64,000 nt of DNA from Sipunculus nudus. Taxonomy: Eukaryota > Annelida > Sipuncula > Golfingiida > Sipunculidae. The stretch covers positions 17,881,382-17,945,381 of the forward strand of contig CM049317.1 in the NCBI GenBank assembly GCA_026874595.1, read 5' to 3'. Both the position numbers and the translations under genes were made by a program. The notes beneath the pieces were generated by a model that saw only the letters and a program-made list of their open reading frames with translations, had not been told where the DNA came from and searched no databases. Shown piece after piece: positions 10,407 through 42,114 of this stretch (its first letter is position 1; the number at the start of each line of letters is the position of its first letter).

Positions 10407-12469
10407 CGGCGACTAGCTTAACTGATAATTCGTGTGTTGCAAGATATGCATTTGTTAAAGCTTTCATACAGAAAGTATCAGGCCTTGTTATTGTAAATTT
10501 TCGATTACAATTTCATATGACCTTGGGAAAATATGATAATAACATAATGTTTTGATAAACTGGTAAAACACATTATTGGACATGCAAGAAACCAACCTTT
10601 TAGTCTTACACATGGAAATACTTGGTAATTTACCTGGCGTGGTGTTGCACCACAAACATCCTCTGGCGTTGCAGGTGGCCTGGTTGGCACCGTCCCATTT
10701 ATAGCAGTCTCTTCTCTGGTCGTCAGGTACGCTGAACCCGCAGCTCTGGGCAGCAGCTTTAACAGATATAAAGAAGTATGTATTAAACTAGGGAGAGGTC
10801 ATGGAGCGTATACCGCCGCCAAAAGATTAATCTACCGCAAAATGAAACCGATTTGTCTGACAAAAAAAAAATCTTCCCGGTTAGTGGTCCAGCCTTTATC
10901 CAGTAAGAGACTATAGCCAAGATCATGCACACTGGCGCTTCCTGACGGGCGTCTTTGGTAACTGTGGTAGGGTCCACTGGACCTTAAATTGGGAGAACAA
11001 GTTCATCATTGTAGTTTGTAGTTCAACATATGGTTAGGGAATTAAACTATTATATATGCATCTTTATTGCGTTTTTATGCTTGATCTTCACAGAATTAAG
11101 CCTAAGGGGTTCTATATTGCACCTTGAGGGTTTCCGGGTATACAAAGAAGCAACGGTTAAGCTTCCCAGCATGATAATGTAAGCTTCAAATGAATAACTA
11201 TTTTATTGATAAACTTTAAGGATTGAGTCTGTCATTGTATTCATTTAAGAGATAATGATAACTTACAATCCGTTAAAGATGTAAACATCTTACATTATAA
11301 TGTAAATTTTAAGTAGGGATCAGTAATAATAATATCTCAGTAAAACTAGATTGTATTTATATGTAACATATGGTCCGTTGTCTTCATATGTGTGTTTGTG
11401 TGCGCGTGCGTGTGTGTTAGTGTGTATGAGAGAGTGTGTGTATGTAAGCTAAACGCTTCCGGACAATTTCTTTTTACATTGTTCACTGACTTTACAGTAA
11501 GAGGAACCATTACATTTATGCCATGAACAATATTACCCGGATATTTCTGTGGTTGCTTGCATGTTCGCGAGGCTATTAATGCGTGATTTATACTTTTTCA
11601 TTTTTTTTTCGCGAGGGTTCTATTTTCGCAATCTTACCATGCAGTAACCTACGCATAGGATATCCATTATCTTTGGATTAATTTATTGATCTTAAAAACA
11701 AGACAAGTACCCACAATAACGAGTAAAAATGCTTGTCCCTAATAGGCAGATACAATAGAGAACTGATATTATATATAAATATTTTTCCTGATTATTTGAA
11801 AGCTTCGGAAACACTAAACGAAGTGAGCCATATTTGCAACAAGCGTGTAATGAAAGTTGGTAAAAAATGTTAGGATATACCATATAGAAGTATGATTGAA
11901 AGAACACAGTGGTCCCTTTTTCGTTCGCCAGGGTTTCAAATTCGTGATAATCGCGAAAATCTACCCTTCGTGAATAAGACACCCCTTCCATACAGTTCAT
12001 CGTGTACTTTATTCATACCTGTTACTCTCTGTATCATCGACAGTCAAGATATCTCATTTATTATCTGTCAGCACTGAACAAGCCAAAAGGCCACTTCGTG
12101 AGGGTTACATTATGATGAGCTCGAGATAACGAAACCCTCGCGAAAATGTAACCCCGCGAATATGAAGCAAACTTCTCTTAATAGCGACTGAATAATTCTG
12201 ATACCTTAACGAGTTATCGGGCCCTAATCATATACGGTTACATTAGCTTCAAGCAACAAAAGAAAAACAGACCCTGACAGTTGTGTTTATTTGTGTAGGT
12301 ATTATTATACCTATTTGAACCTCGAAAAACCTTGCAAGTACTTCAGTGGGCGTTTAGTCTTGTTTTACAATCAAACTGAAATATACGTGGTTAACGGGAA
12401 AAAAAAGTATTATTGTTACTGACCTTGGCTAACTAGGGTAGCCAGCAATGCTGCAAGAATTCCGCCCAT
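54..12469 (-). CDS. Gene A: secreted GH31 alpha-glucosidase with three trefoil domains, 3' part beyond left edge
   Basis: Spliced gene; coding exons at 12469-12424, 10756-10634, 9053-8572, 7088-6940, 6144-5976, 5444-5351, 4663-4551, 3173-3048, 2686-2555, 1567-1457 and 170-54. They join in frame to the first 554 residues. Seen: a hydrophobic N-terminus ([15 protein letters not shown]) fits a signal peptide; trefoils lie at about residues 21-62, 68-108 and 120-162; the GH31 N-terminal beta domain follows (about 165-325), then the barrel start with [19 protein letters not shown] and DGLWI. The family (MGAM, SI, GAA) removes glucose from the non-reducing ends of maltose, dextrins and starch with retention. 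The window ends one residue before the nucleophile Asp of WIDMNEP, so activity cannot be judged. No membrane anchor precedes the trefoils, unlike vertebrate MGAM/SI, so secretion is inferred. It is a tandem head-to-tail paralog of gene B with identical exon lengths for exons 2 to 11. Confidence 0.9.
795..1120. repeat. Repeat patch in gene A intron 10: element end plus GGGGCGGATCCA element
   Basis: 795-850 (GCGACTAG, CGTAGCTCAGGTGTGAC) matches the right end of the 34468-35036 element. 902-1120 holds GGGGCGGATCCATAG, AAAACCTAATAAAAAGG, a G-rich stretch and a C17-type tract near 1099. No convincing gene is present between exons 10 and 11. Confidence 0.55.
1457..1567 (-). CDS. Gene A exon 10: [18 protein letters not shown]
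   Basis: A 111-nt exon completing the IILDP motif of the barrel and ending GSTPAEGK before GTAGGA. Confidence 0.93.
1895..1945. repeat. (AT)n microsatellite
   Basis: TATATATA runs in gene A intron 10, between exons 10 and 9. Confidence 0.9.
2110..2540 (-). repeat. tRNA-derived SINE, family 1, in gene A intron 9
   Basis: On the minus strand it starts AAACCGGCTTCTGTGGCTCA with box A (TGGCTCAGGGG) and box B (GGGTTCGAATCT, antisense at 2471-2482). It ends near 2110 in a run that is poly-A on that strand. The same body (AACCGCC near the 3' end, ATTTCCATTCGGGTT-like middle) recurs at 4789 and 17021. Confidence 0.75.
2555..2686 (-). CDS. Gene A exon 9: [12 protein letters not shown]
   Basis: A 132-nt exon, phase 0. 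GDID retains the subsite -1 Asp, but the usual DIDYMD is DIDTMRD here, as in gene B. Ends TRYIIIL before GTAAGT. Confidence 0.94.
3048..3173 (-). CDS. Gene A exon 8: barrel strand 1, [15 protein letters not shown]
   Basis: A 126-nt exon, phase 0. The Trp of PSYWSLGFH matches the substrate-binding Trp of GAA (W376). The downstream motif is LSRYGY where gene C and vertebrate enzymes have LCRWGY. Confidence 0.94.
3580..4280. repeat. GTATGC-rich repeat patch and GGCGGATCAAG element in gene A intron 7
   Basis: Clusters of ACGTATGC / GTATGCGGTACGTATGC-like words at 3587-3620, 3650-3680, 4088-4115 and 4205-4275 bracket a copy of the GGCGGATC..AAAACCTAA element (about 3885-4080) also seen at 902, 16115 and 54240. 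Function unknown. Confidence 0.4.
4551..4663 (-). CDS. Gene A exon 7: [15 protein letters not shown]
   Basis: A 113-nt exon with [19 protein letters not shown], the conserved lead-in to the GH31 barrel. Acceptor TTTACAG, donor GTGACA. Confidence 0.94.
4789..5058 (-). repeat. tRNA-derived SINE, family 1, in gene A intron 6
   Basis: Shorter relative of the 2110-2540 copy in the same orientation. TGGCTCAGGGGT is at the head and the A-tail (T-run here) is at 4789. It is internally deleted. Confidence 0.7.
5351..5444 (-). CDS. Gene A exon 6: NLYGVHPYY strand
   Basis: A 94-nt exon, [13 protein letters not shown] to [10 protein letters not shown]; in the family this is the (H)GVFLLNSNAMD-type strand before the barrel. 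The donor GTCGGT is weak, but the frame and the 94-nt length match B and C. Confidence 0.93.
5976..6144 (-). CDS. Gene A exon 5: GH31 N-domain ([11 protein letters not shown])
   Basis: A 169-nt exon, [18 protein letters not shown] through [11 protein letters not shown] and [16 protein letters not shown]; donor GTAAAG. The YGFGE motif is typical of the family. Its first 28 nt and its acceptor are the source of the minisatellite next to it (6145-6850). Confidence 0.95.
6145..6850. repeat. Minisatellite made from the gene A exon 5 border
   Basis: A degenerate tandem array of a unit of roughly 40-50 bp. Early units repeat the antisense of the first ~28 nt of exon 5 plus its acceptor (AAGACCTCCGTGAGACGTGT then CAAATCTG), joined by an A-rich AACAAGAGAA spacer. 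Units decay with distance from the exon. Several keep an AG right before the copied ATTTGACA, so they are potential decoy 3' splice sites. Confidence 0.85.
6940..7088 (-). CDS. Gene A exon 4: GH31 N-terminal beta domain
   Basis: A 149-nt exon, phase 0 to 2, beginning [16 protein letters not shown] and ending KADNTV before GTGAGT. Same length in genes B and C. Confidence 0.93.
7150..7320 (+). repeat. tRNA-headed SINE in gene A intron 3
   Basis: Box A-like TGGCGCAGCCGAGGAG (about 7173) and box B-like GAGTTCGAATCCC (about 7218) sit about 45 bp apart, followed by a non-tRNA body. No full cloverleaf is evident, so I call a SINE rather than a tRNA gene. Confidence 0.55.
8572..9053 (-). CDS. Gene A exon 3: end of trefoil 1, trefoils 2 and 3, start of GH31 N-domain
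   Basis: A 482-nt exon after a TCCTCAG acceptor. It supplies the last cysteine of trefoil 1 (VPYCF), two full trefoils (RVDC..KGCLWC..YPYCF and RIDC..RGCYWC..VPWCF), then PKSHGYYM and [12 protein letters not shown] of the mutarotase-like N-domain. Ends at VK before GTGAGC. Confidence 0.95.
9054..10633. other. Gene A intron 2
   Basis: AT-rich intron holding the 22-bp minisatellite and a poly-C tract of about 27 bases at 10377-10403. A CCTCTAGCGG word lies at about 10130. No coding potential recognised. Confidence 0.7.
9262..9424. repeat. 22-bp minisatellite in gene A intron 2
   Basis: About seven near-perfect copies of TGTGTTTTTCATGCTRATTC plus TA, differing only at one R position. There are no unique spacers, so it is not CRISPR-like. 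Confidence 0.9.
10634..10756 (-). CDS. Gene A exon 2: most of trefoil 1
   Basis: A 123-nt exon, phase 1 at both ends. It carries five of the six trefoil cysteines (SCGF, RRDC, ATC, RGC, LWC). Donor is GTAAAT. Gene B has an exon of the same length and phase at 40764-40886. Confidence 0.9.
10757..12423. other. Gene A intron 1
   Basis: Contains a TG-rich microsatellite near 11392-11440 and two CGCGAA-type repeat patches (about 11540-11650 and 11900-12190). No exon recognised. Confidence 0.65.
11540..12190. repeat. CGCGAA-type dispersed repeat, two patches
   Basis: Words such as TTCGCGAGG, TCGCGAAAATCT, CCTTCGTGAATAAGA and CGCGAAAATGTAACCCCGCG recur here and at 1600-1705 and 29850-29965. Repeats of this style are common in bivalve genomes (recalled, not searched). 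Confidence 0.5.
12424..12469 (-). CDS. Gene A exon 1: signal peptide
   Basis: Encodes [15 protein letters not shown] and ends in phase 1 before a GTCAGT donor. The start was chosen because it is followed by a hydrophobic run, and splicing to exon 2 gives AAAQSC, a likely cleavage zone just before the first trefoil cysteine. Confidence 0.8.
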
Positions 12470-12540
12470 AGCGGCCGTATGTTTGGTTTCAAGCTTACTA
12501 CAATGGCGCCTACATGTGTGTTTCTGTAACAATATCTCGT

Positions 12541-12587
12541 TTTATCTTATCTGCATCCCTTTGCACGTGTCCGTGTCCCACCACGTG
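12541..12587 (-). promoter_or_regulatory. GATA pair and two CACGTG boxes upstream of gene A
   Basis: On the minus strand, 75 to 120 bp before the gene A start codon, there is a double GATA core (AGATAAGATAA, about 12543-12553) preceded by two CACGTG palindromes (12564-12569 and 12582-12587). GATA4/5/6-type factors drive gut and digestive gland genes in animals; that they act here is inference. Confidence 0.35.
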
Positions 12588-13966
12588 AAATCAATGAAAT
12601 AAATCAAACATACACATAGATATATACGACCTATATGAACAGATTTGCATGCACTCTTAAGGTACGTGCGTTATGACCTGTGCTGTACGTGTCACACGGG
12701 TCACGATCGAATGTGGTACTCCAGAACTTAAATATAAAAAAAAAAACACACAGAAAGACAATTCTTCAAATTTATAATGTTATTATTTATATAATACATC
12801 TGCCATTGTGTTTTTTATTAATCAGCTATTTCCCCGTCTTCAGCGTCATTGTGGAAGATACCACTGCATTAACAGCCACCGCATAATAGGTTCAGATTTA
12901 AAAAAAATATATTCTTAATCTTTATCTTATTCTCTAAATCTGTATATTGATCCTAATACGTGTACTTTTTATTGTTCTCTGTAATATCTTTAACGGTAAG
13001 TGTTTACAGATCTGTGTTCAGTAATTTATCTAGATCATTATATGATATATTTTCCTAAATACTGTCATTATGCCAAATAATACCCGTATTTATACGTAAT
13101 ATTTGATTGAAAATTAGCCATTGTATAGGAACTTTTTCTCTATCTTGTTCAGTTAATTTGCTTTAGATTTAATTTTGAACATCCACAGTGTGATTCAATT
13201 CTCCTGAGATTTAAGTCTGGGATTTTAATAAAGCTCGAGGCTTCTGTGTGTTTCTTCAGCAGACGTCTATATGTTATTCAGATAGCAACATCTGATTCTA
13301 ATTATCTACGATCCATTATATATGATTATGAAGTGCTTCGAACCACACCATTTCAGATCCAAAAAGAAAAAAAAACCATAATTGCTTGGGATACCAGTCT
13401 AACGTCTGGGAAGTGGTGTAGTAGTTTCCCGGACAACAAAAGATGTCGCTAATGGTGACTAACGGTGTGGCAGCAAGCGAGGAATCCTGGTAACTGGGTT
13501 CCAGGAACTCGATGTCACCTCGTGCCGAGAATGAAAATTTCTGAGTTCAATCCGAGCTTAAGAAATGATCTGAGAATAAATTTCCTGAAGTTGTGGTCCA
13601 TGAAATCCATTCGTGCCCTCTTCTGTGTACTACAATAACTAAAACCTCATTCATGGTGTGGCATTTTAGACACATGACATCTGTCTATGGAGTTCCAGGA
13701 CAGATCTCATACACACATTCATTCGCACGACACACTTACAGATCCAAAATCCTGCCATTTTGCCTGGGACTTGAAAATTACAATAATGAAGGCAATGGAG
13801 AAACTATAGGAGAAAAAATTGACAACATTAATTTCAAATTTAACGATTATAAAGAATATGGTTGTCTTTTTTGTTTTTGGAATGTTGTAAAACCCGGGGA
13901 ACTACATTGCCGTTAGATATCGGTGACTTGGTAGTGTAAATGTATACAACAAAATTGTAGTTCTTA

Positions 13967-14312
13967 GGCTAAAAAAAAATAAAAGATATGGTTCTCAGGC
14001 ACCGCCCGTATCAATTTTAAACCCCCGCATCAAACATTTTTATTTTTATTTTCAACAGAAACTTACCAATTTTGAGCTGCAGCCGCTCGGAAATTTCTTT
14101 CAAGAAGATAAAATCATCCATTTTCCTCTATTATGTAGTGCTTTTACTTGTTTAGCAAAATAAATCTGTTATTTTCATGCTTTTCCCTTATCATTTGACA
14201 TTTTTATCGAAACATACCAAAAAATAAAAAATAAAAAATAAAAAAAAAACGCCCGCCCGCATTGATTTCTGAAAAAGGTGCCTGAGAACCATACCTTTTT
14301 TTTATGTTGGCC
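13967..14312 (-). mobile_element. MITE-like element with inverted ends
   Basis: The ends are inverted: GGCT + A-run + GATATGGTTCTCAGGCACC on the left, GGTGCCTGAGAACCATACC + T-run + GGCC on the right. It is flanked on both sides by TTA, a possible target duplication. The body has CCCGCATC and CGCCCGCCCGCATTGATTTC. Two relatives lie in gene C introns (52634-52857 and 56347-56682). Confidence 0.75.
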
Positions 14313-15384
14313 TTATTCACCTCATTCCAGGGTGACGTCTTGGTCCCATCAGGGACACCTCGCCTGATCTTCGGGTGTTCTCGGGAGAATACGAAATCAG
14401 CCGAGGAGTCTATCATTTCCTCAACAGATCTAGACCATGTGCGGATGCTGATGGGGTGGCAGAACCTCGCGCAAGCTTTCTCAAGCTGGTGTGACAGGAA
14501 GTGATAGGGGACCTATCTGTTCTGATACACACCTGTCTACCTACCGCCGGTGGGGTGGGGTGGGGGGGGGGGGGGGGCAGCCTTTGACGATTAGGCACTA
14601 TTACCAGCAGACTGCTGGTCATCTTTCAGGCAGTTCCGGATAACTTTTTATTTACTGACCATGCATGGCATAGTCTTGAAAACCTGGATTTTGTAGTAAA
14701 CTGAAAATGGCTCGAGTTCCTAAAATTCAGAGAAACAAATCGTAGTGAAATGAGGCATATATATCTCAACGTCCTCAGTGAATACGAACACGTTATTCAT
14801 GTGTAGAACACTGACATGTTTATATGTTTGTCGGCGCTCTACTGAAGCTGCCATACTGCGACATCTACTGGCAACTATGAAAAATAAAAGGTATACTATA
14901 AATACATAGGGCATTAAGAGTGATAAACGTATATTTCCATGTATAGATCTACCTACTCAACACAATGTGCAAACAAAAAGAAAATATTCCGCAAAAATGT
15001 CTTGTTAATACCTTTTTGCTTTTCGGCGACATCTTTCACTCACTTAGGGAAATGAAATGTAACTCTCAGGCGTATGTTTATATGAAATAATCCATTTATT
15101 TATTCTTACTAGCACATTTTACTCGTCATTATTTTGCACTTAAAGATCAATTTATTTAATTTCAATAATATAGATAGAGCTGTTAATTCACCCACTACAT
15201 AAATAGGCATAGTTCAGTGCTGTCACTGGATTTAATACGAAAAGTATAAAATCTTACAAGAAAACGTATAAAAATGTCTGGAGACATTAGGAAACAAAGT
15301 AAAAATTGATGACAAATATCCCAACGTTTTACACAATTTACAGCATGCGACACCTCCTATCAAGTTTCAGGTATTAAAGTGCTT

Positions 15385-15396
15385 ATATATATATAT

Positions 15397-15458
<62 letters not shown>

Positions 15459-15470
15459 AAATATATACCC
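15385..15470. repeat. (AT)n microsatellite
   Basis: A long, slightly interrupted TATA array in the intergenic region. Confidence 0.9.
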
Positions 15471-16114
15471 AGCGATTTTGTAAAACATTACAAAAGAACA
15501 CAGAAAAGGTCATCCCAAATAAAATTCCTATTGACAAGGCATATTAACTGCGCTCATTTTGTTCAGGTAAACAGCCTATAACCACCAACTGAACATAATT
15601 TTCGTAAAAAGTATGAAAAATTAACCCCTGGAAAAGTATAAGAAGAGTTTGTGAAGAAGTTTCGTCTGAAAAAAGTATGTCACTTTTAAAAAGAATTGAG
15701 TGGCAACTACAGATAGCGCTGCGATAGGCATTTCGCAAATTAACGTCAATTTTCTATCATAATTAAAAAAATAAATGGTTAATGGTCCCCTAAGGGTACA
15801 CCTGGCATTGTTCTGATCACTGATTGAGACTAAATATGGGCCATTCTGAGCCGTGGTCACTGAGGAGTTACATGACAACGGTTTAGTACCACCGTCAACT
15901 GTAATAAAATGAAATAAGACTAGAGCAATATATAAAATATACCAGCGAACCGAGAAATTTAACGCTCCGGTTCAGTGTTGACAGGAAATATTTCCAACAA
16001 ATAATCGTTCAACACTTGAGCATTAGATGGCGCTGACAGGCAAACAGATAAACCAACAATGAAAAAAAAGTCTTATTACAAAGTGCACCAACATAACCAT
16101 AAACCTGTTCAGAA

Positions 16115-16300
16115 ACGGATTCAGAGGAAGGGGGGGGGGGGGGGGAGGTCAGGGTTTCCAGACTCCTCCCCCCTCAAGCTTTTTTAAGTGTTCCAGTCTA
16201 TTTGTTTGTTGCAGGACCCCCTCCCTTTTAAGGAAATAGGGACCCTTTTTAGGTTTTACCATTAGGGTTTGACCACTCCTTTTTCAAAATCTATCTAATG
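16115..16300. repeat. GGATTCAG + poly-G element
   Basis: AACGGATTCAGAGGAAGG followed by about 16 G, then CTCCCCCCTC, TTTTAGGTTTTACCATTAGGG. It resembles the patches at 902 and 3885. Confidence 0.5.
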
Positions 16301-17020
16301 TTGTCAATGTCCAATATAAAAGCAGCAGATATAAGGTAATTTATTATTCTAGATATAACATTAATCAAACAGAAGCAGTATTACATGAAAACAAAACTCT
16401 ATAATATGGGCGTCCTTGGAGCTTAGCTTAACGAGTGGAAAGTGGTACCCACTTTATGGGGGCCCTTGCCACATTACCACAACACACCTTATAAGAAGGA
16501 AAAGAAACAGGACTGTCAAAAAATGCTCACTTTATAGAGATGCCCACATTATGATGGTGCTCACTAAGAGAGGTTCCACTCTATTGTGTATGTAGAAGTA
16601 AAATCATACTTGCCTTAAGATATAGTTGCTTTAATTATTTGTTTTAAATCATATTTGAATTGAAAGATATTTGCTTTGTATATATCTTTTGTATGTTGGG
16701 GTGTGTAGGTGTCAATGAGTGTGCTTATAATATATTTGTTTTTAAATATATTGCTTTAAAATCATACATGCTTCAAGATAGAGTTGCTTTAATTTTAAGT
16801 TTAAAATAATATATGAATTAAAGTATACTTGCTTTAAAATATGTGTACGTTAGATTACATAAGCTCCAAGATGTATTTCCTTTAAAATATTGTTTATAAA
16901 AAGTGCCAAAGTTAAACTTTTGTCTGTTTAATTGTTTCACAAATTACCCTCTATGTTCTTTAAACATAAACAGCACCCTTTCTAAATCCTTTCTTCTAGT
17001 TGATAACGAACTACGACGAC

Positions 17021-17370
17021 TTTTTTTTACCTTTAGCAGTCATTCTATCTGATGAACGCAAACTTAACCGCCTCAATTTTTTAATGCTTGTTTAACTTCT
17101 GTAAAATCTAAGTTTACCCACAGAATTTCCATTCCGGCTTCTTATACTCGAGGGAGTTACACACGATTAACGTTGCGTCACATGCGGGCCATTGGTGAAT
17201 TTCACCGAGGAACCACAGAAGGTGCATTCGTTTGTTAGTGAAATGCGACTGTTGGGTACGATCTTCCCATTAAGCCTGTAGAGCGCTCACCCTGTGTGGG
17301 GGTCGACCGTGTAAAAACGCGGCTAAGATTCGAATTCACGACCACCCGGCTGTTACAAGGGAACTGTGAC
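17021..17370 (-). repeat. tRNA-derived SINE, family 1
   Basis: Same family and orientation as 2110-2540: AACCGCC near the tail, CATTCCGGCTTC, CTTCCCATTAAGCCTGTAGA, and box B as antisense GATTCGAATTC. The head near 17350 is decayed. Confidence 0.65.
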
Positions 17371-17651
17371 TTATTTATTTTTATTATTATGGTATTGCAC
17401 ATTCAAGTATGGAAAATATAACCAGGTGATTGTTTCTATAATTTGTTGTATATTAATATCCGGTATCAGGTATCGCTGTTAGCGTGGGTAATGCAGGTTA
17501 AGAGAACCCTCGTGTTTTGTTTGACGTTGGTTTCAGTACACTGGTAATTCCGTGAGGATCGGTTTGTTGTCGGTATTAGTCTAGACTGACCATAGAGTAG
17601 CACTTTTTCTGTAGACTTCAAAGACAACGCACCTGCATACTTGATTTTTTT

Positions 17652-18047
17652 TCATGCCTTGGTCTCTGGAAGCGAGTCCATTCTAGTAGTCATGCATTGA
17701 ACGACAGGCCGCATAATATTGTAAGGCGATAGGCAAAGAATGGTTACGATGTGTGACGTAAGCATCTGTATATATTGCTGGAAACTAAAAATAAAGACAA
17801 AGTCTCCTAGATCAGCGCGCTTGATGGCGTAGTCCGATAGTTTGAGATAGTTCAGGATTGTCTGTGAACTGAACATTTGAGGGACGATTTCCCGTAGGCA
17901 CATCAGAGTCTGCGGGCGATCAACGTAGATTTTGCTAACGGACATAGCTTGTGAATCGTGTTTACAGAAGAACTTGTACGCGGCCGATGTGTTTCTGCCG
18001 TGGTGAAGCCCAGCGAGCAGACCAAAAACAATCGACACGCTGATCAT
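17652..18047 (-). other. Unassigned ORF, 131 codons, possible exon
   Basis: Opens MISVSIVFGLLAGLHHG, which looks like a signal peptide, and continues with KIYVDRPQTLMCL and NYLKLSDYAIKRADLGDF. It looks less AT-rich than its surroundings in its first ~90 codons and more like real protein than most ORFs here. I do not recognise the family. Splice partners are not evident, so it could be a first exon, a pseudogene piece or chance. A poly-G tract lies just upstream (18072-18088). Confidence 0.3.
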
Positions 18048-18581
18048 GGTGATCGGTACCGAATATTATCTGGGGGGGGGGGGGGGGGTGGCAAATTCGG
18101 GAACAGAGTGCTGGATATATTAAGGGTAATACTGCAGCAACAGACATTCACTGAGTGATGTTTCAAATAAGGCTGTGAGCCCATCTGTCATTGATTCAGA
18201 GAAGTGAGTACTACAGGAGTGGGGGACTGTGTCAAGCCAGTGTTTTGTTTTAAGGCGAGAAGCGCTAGTGAGTCTCGTGTATACAGTGATAAACGGCCCG
18301 GACTTGAAAAGTGCATACCTAAGTCACATGCACGACGATCATGTGACCAGCAGCCGTGGCGCCAGGCGACCTGGCTGTAATTTGTGTTTACGGCGAGTGT
18401 CTGTAATTAGTATTCAGTGAATTTGTGTAATCATATGGACTCTAAGGATTATAATACTTAGTATGTGGTACTGCTCTCAAGAGAATAGTAAGTTTTATTT
18501 TATTTTACTTTTATTTTATGTTACATACGCCTTTCTCATCTTTTAAAGTGTTTTTGTTAAAAGATCCTGGAAAGTTCGATC

Positions 18582-18648
18582 ATTTTTTTGGGAGTGTGAC
18601 TCAAGCTTTGAGCCATGTGCTCTACCCCTAGACTACAGAAGCCGGTTT
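18582..18648 (-). repeat. Head fragment of SINE family 1
   Basis: Only the first ~60 bp of the SINE head remain (AAACCGGCTTCTGTAGTCTA on the minus strand). Confidence 0.55.
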
Positions 18649-19438
18649 GTACTTCCTGTGTTGTGCCAATTTATCGCGGTATTAAGCCCGTCATGGTATA
18701 TATGTATAAATATTGTCCACGTTCGCACATATATACAAACATACCCGCATAAAGGTAGCATAAACATTATTTTAGATCTTAAAGTTAGATGCTGATAGCA
18801 CCCCTCCCCCCTAAAAAAATAAATAAAAGTCTAACCGAGCCGAGATCAGGAATCAAAAGGGTTTCGTTTGTTTATTTTGGTTTCAACATTTAAACCAAAC
18901 AAATAGTCAGGGTTTATAAAGTGTGGACCATACAAGACATTAATATCTGATTTTGTTCTCTGATAAACTGTTCCTTTCTTCAACATAAAAAAAAAGTTAT
19001 ATGAGATAACATGGTTTTTATCTCCGAGTACGTGGTCTGGATTTTTCTGTTTTGATCTTGGGTTGGTCAGTTATGGTTATATCAGTTTGTCTTAACCTTT
19101 AATTCATTACTGTATATGGTCAACATCATTAAAAAAATCCGATTCCCTAACAAAAGAAAACAAACACCTGTAAATTTACAGGATGTCTTCGGAAACAATA
19201 TACAACCTTGTTCGTAAATGCACAGAGATTAAAAATATTTTTTTTTCGAGCTAGCTTATACAACATATCGTCATTGTAAGAAGCTGTATTCGGCGAAGTT
19301 TATTCTCTATTGAGACACTTAACTCGAAACCCCATGCATACGCCATAGTCTTGCTATACGGAAATTACTGCTGGTAATCTCTCAAAGCAATGGACATTTT
19401 GATTCAGAAGAGGATAGAAACTGACTGTATTAAACATA

Positions 19439-19444
19439 TTTATT
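19439..19444 (-). terminator. Poly(A) signal of gene B
   Basis: AATAAA on the minus strand directly after the TGA stop. The 3' UTR would be very short if this is used. Confidence 0.6.
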
Positions 19445-40886
<21,442 letters not shown>

Positions 40887-42039
40887 CTGTAACAGCGATA
40901 ATATAAGAGAGCAGTTAGAGAGCGCATGCCTCCACCATAAAATTGTTTATAATTTCTTGGAAATATTATGAACAATTGGATCGTGATCGATTGATAGATT
41001 GCAAACATATTCTACACAATCAACCTTGAAGCAAGAAATTTACTTTGACATAATGTATATACTTTCAAATAACGAATATAAAAATCAAATATAAATTCTA
41101 GTTAATATAGGCTAAAGTTTGGGATACAAAAAGGTTGACACAGAAACTAGATGACCATAGGTCGAGCGCTTGCCGAAGAAAGAATGAGACAGACAGGGCA
41201 TATCAGAGCGATTGCTTAGCAAAAGTGGCTTGTAGAATGCTTTATGTCAGGCTAAACAACAAGCAGGGATTGGGAACTTGACAACAACGGACAAACAGAC
41301 AGACATGCTGACAGACGGACACTACTGGAATGACAGTTGACTAGACCATGTTATCGGGAGTGAACAGAGAAACAAAATGAGCGATAATTTGTGCAAATAG
41401 AACATTCTTTCACAAAAGTTTGAGGAAATTAGATTTTGAGGTTTTTGATAACCTTGACCTCTGACCAATCTCAAATCAAACGAACAACCAATAAGATAAA
41501 CTGTAGAACTTTCAGGAATACTGCTCTAGAATCATGGCCTGATGAATGTTGAAGAGACGAAAAACAATGTGATGACTTAGAACTCAGAATATGCTACACA
41601 AAAAAAAAAAACTAATGAAAAAAGTTGGAAAAATAAGGGTCAAAATTTTCAAATTTTATTGGTTTCCTAAAATATACGTAACCATCGTCACAGTAATATG
41701 ATGCCATTTTATACAGAAATGAAAGGCCATGTTATAACGATTAAAATGAGCAAAGGTTATAGTGGCAATGACTATTTGTGACAAAGATATGAAGAAAAGA
41801 TTTTGAGGTGTTTTGATGAACTTGACCTCGGTCTTTATCCTTTATCGACCAAAAACAATAGGCTCCTAGGATTATAAGACATACATGTTACCTATATGTT
41901 TTGAAGCAATAGCTGCAAAACCATGGTCACAAAACCTTGGACAAACAAACAAACATACGGAACTGACCAACATGTAATGATTGAGGTACTATGAGGTAAC
42001 AAGCTAGTTGTATAAATTCTCTCAGAAAATTATCCTTCC

Positions 42040-42109
<70 letters not shown>

Positions 42110-42114
<5 letters not shown>

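Larger units (their letters stand above)
12470..19438. other. Intergenic region between gene A start and gene B end
   Basis: About 7 kb with gene A's upstream region, a MITE-like element (13967-14312), an (AT)n array (15385-15470), a G-tract element (16115-16300), SINE family 1 copies (17021-17370 and 18582-18648) and one unassigned ORF (17652-18047). No further gene recognised. Confidence 0.7.

Noticed and set aside
13593-13916. 107-codon plus-strand ORF
   Set aside because: No recognised motif, biased Tyr/Asn/Lys composition at the end and no clear splice context; treated as chance.
14304-14504. 66-codon plus-strand ORF starting in the MITE
   Set aside because: It begins inside a MITE-like element and stops after a short less AT-rich patch; no family recognised and no splice sites that decide it.
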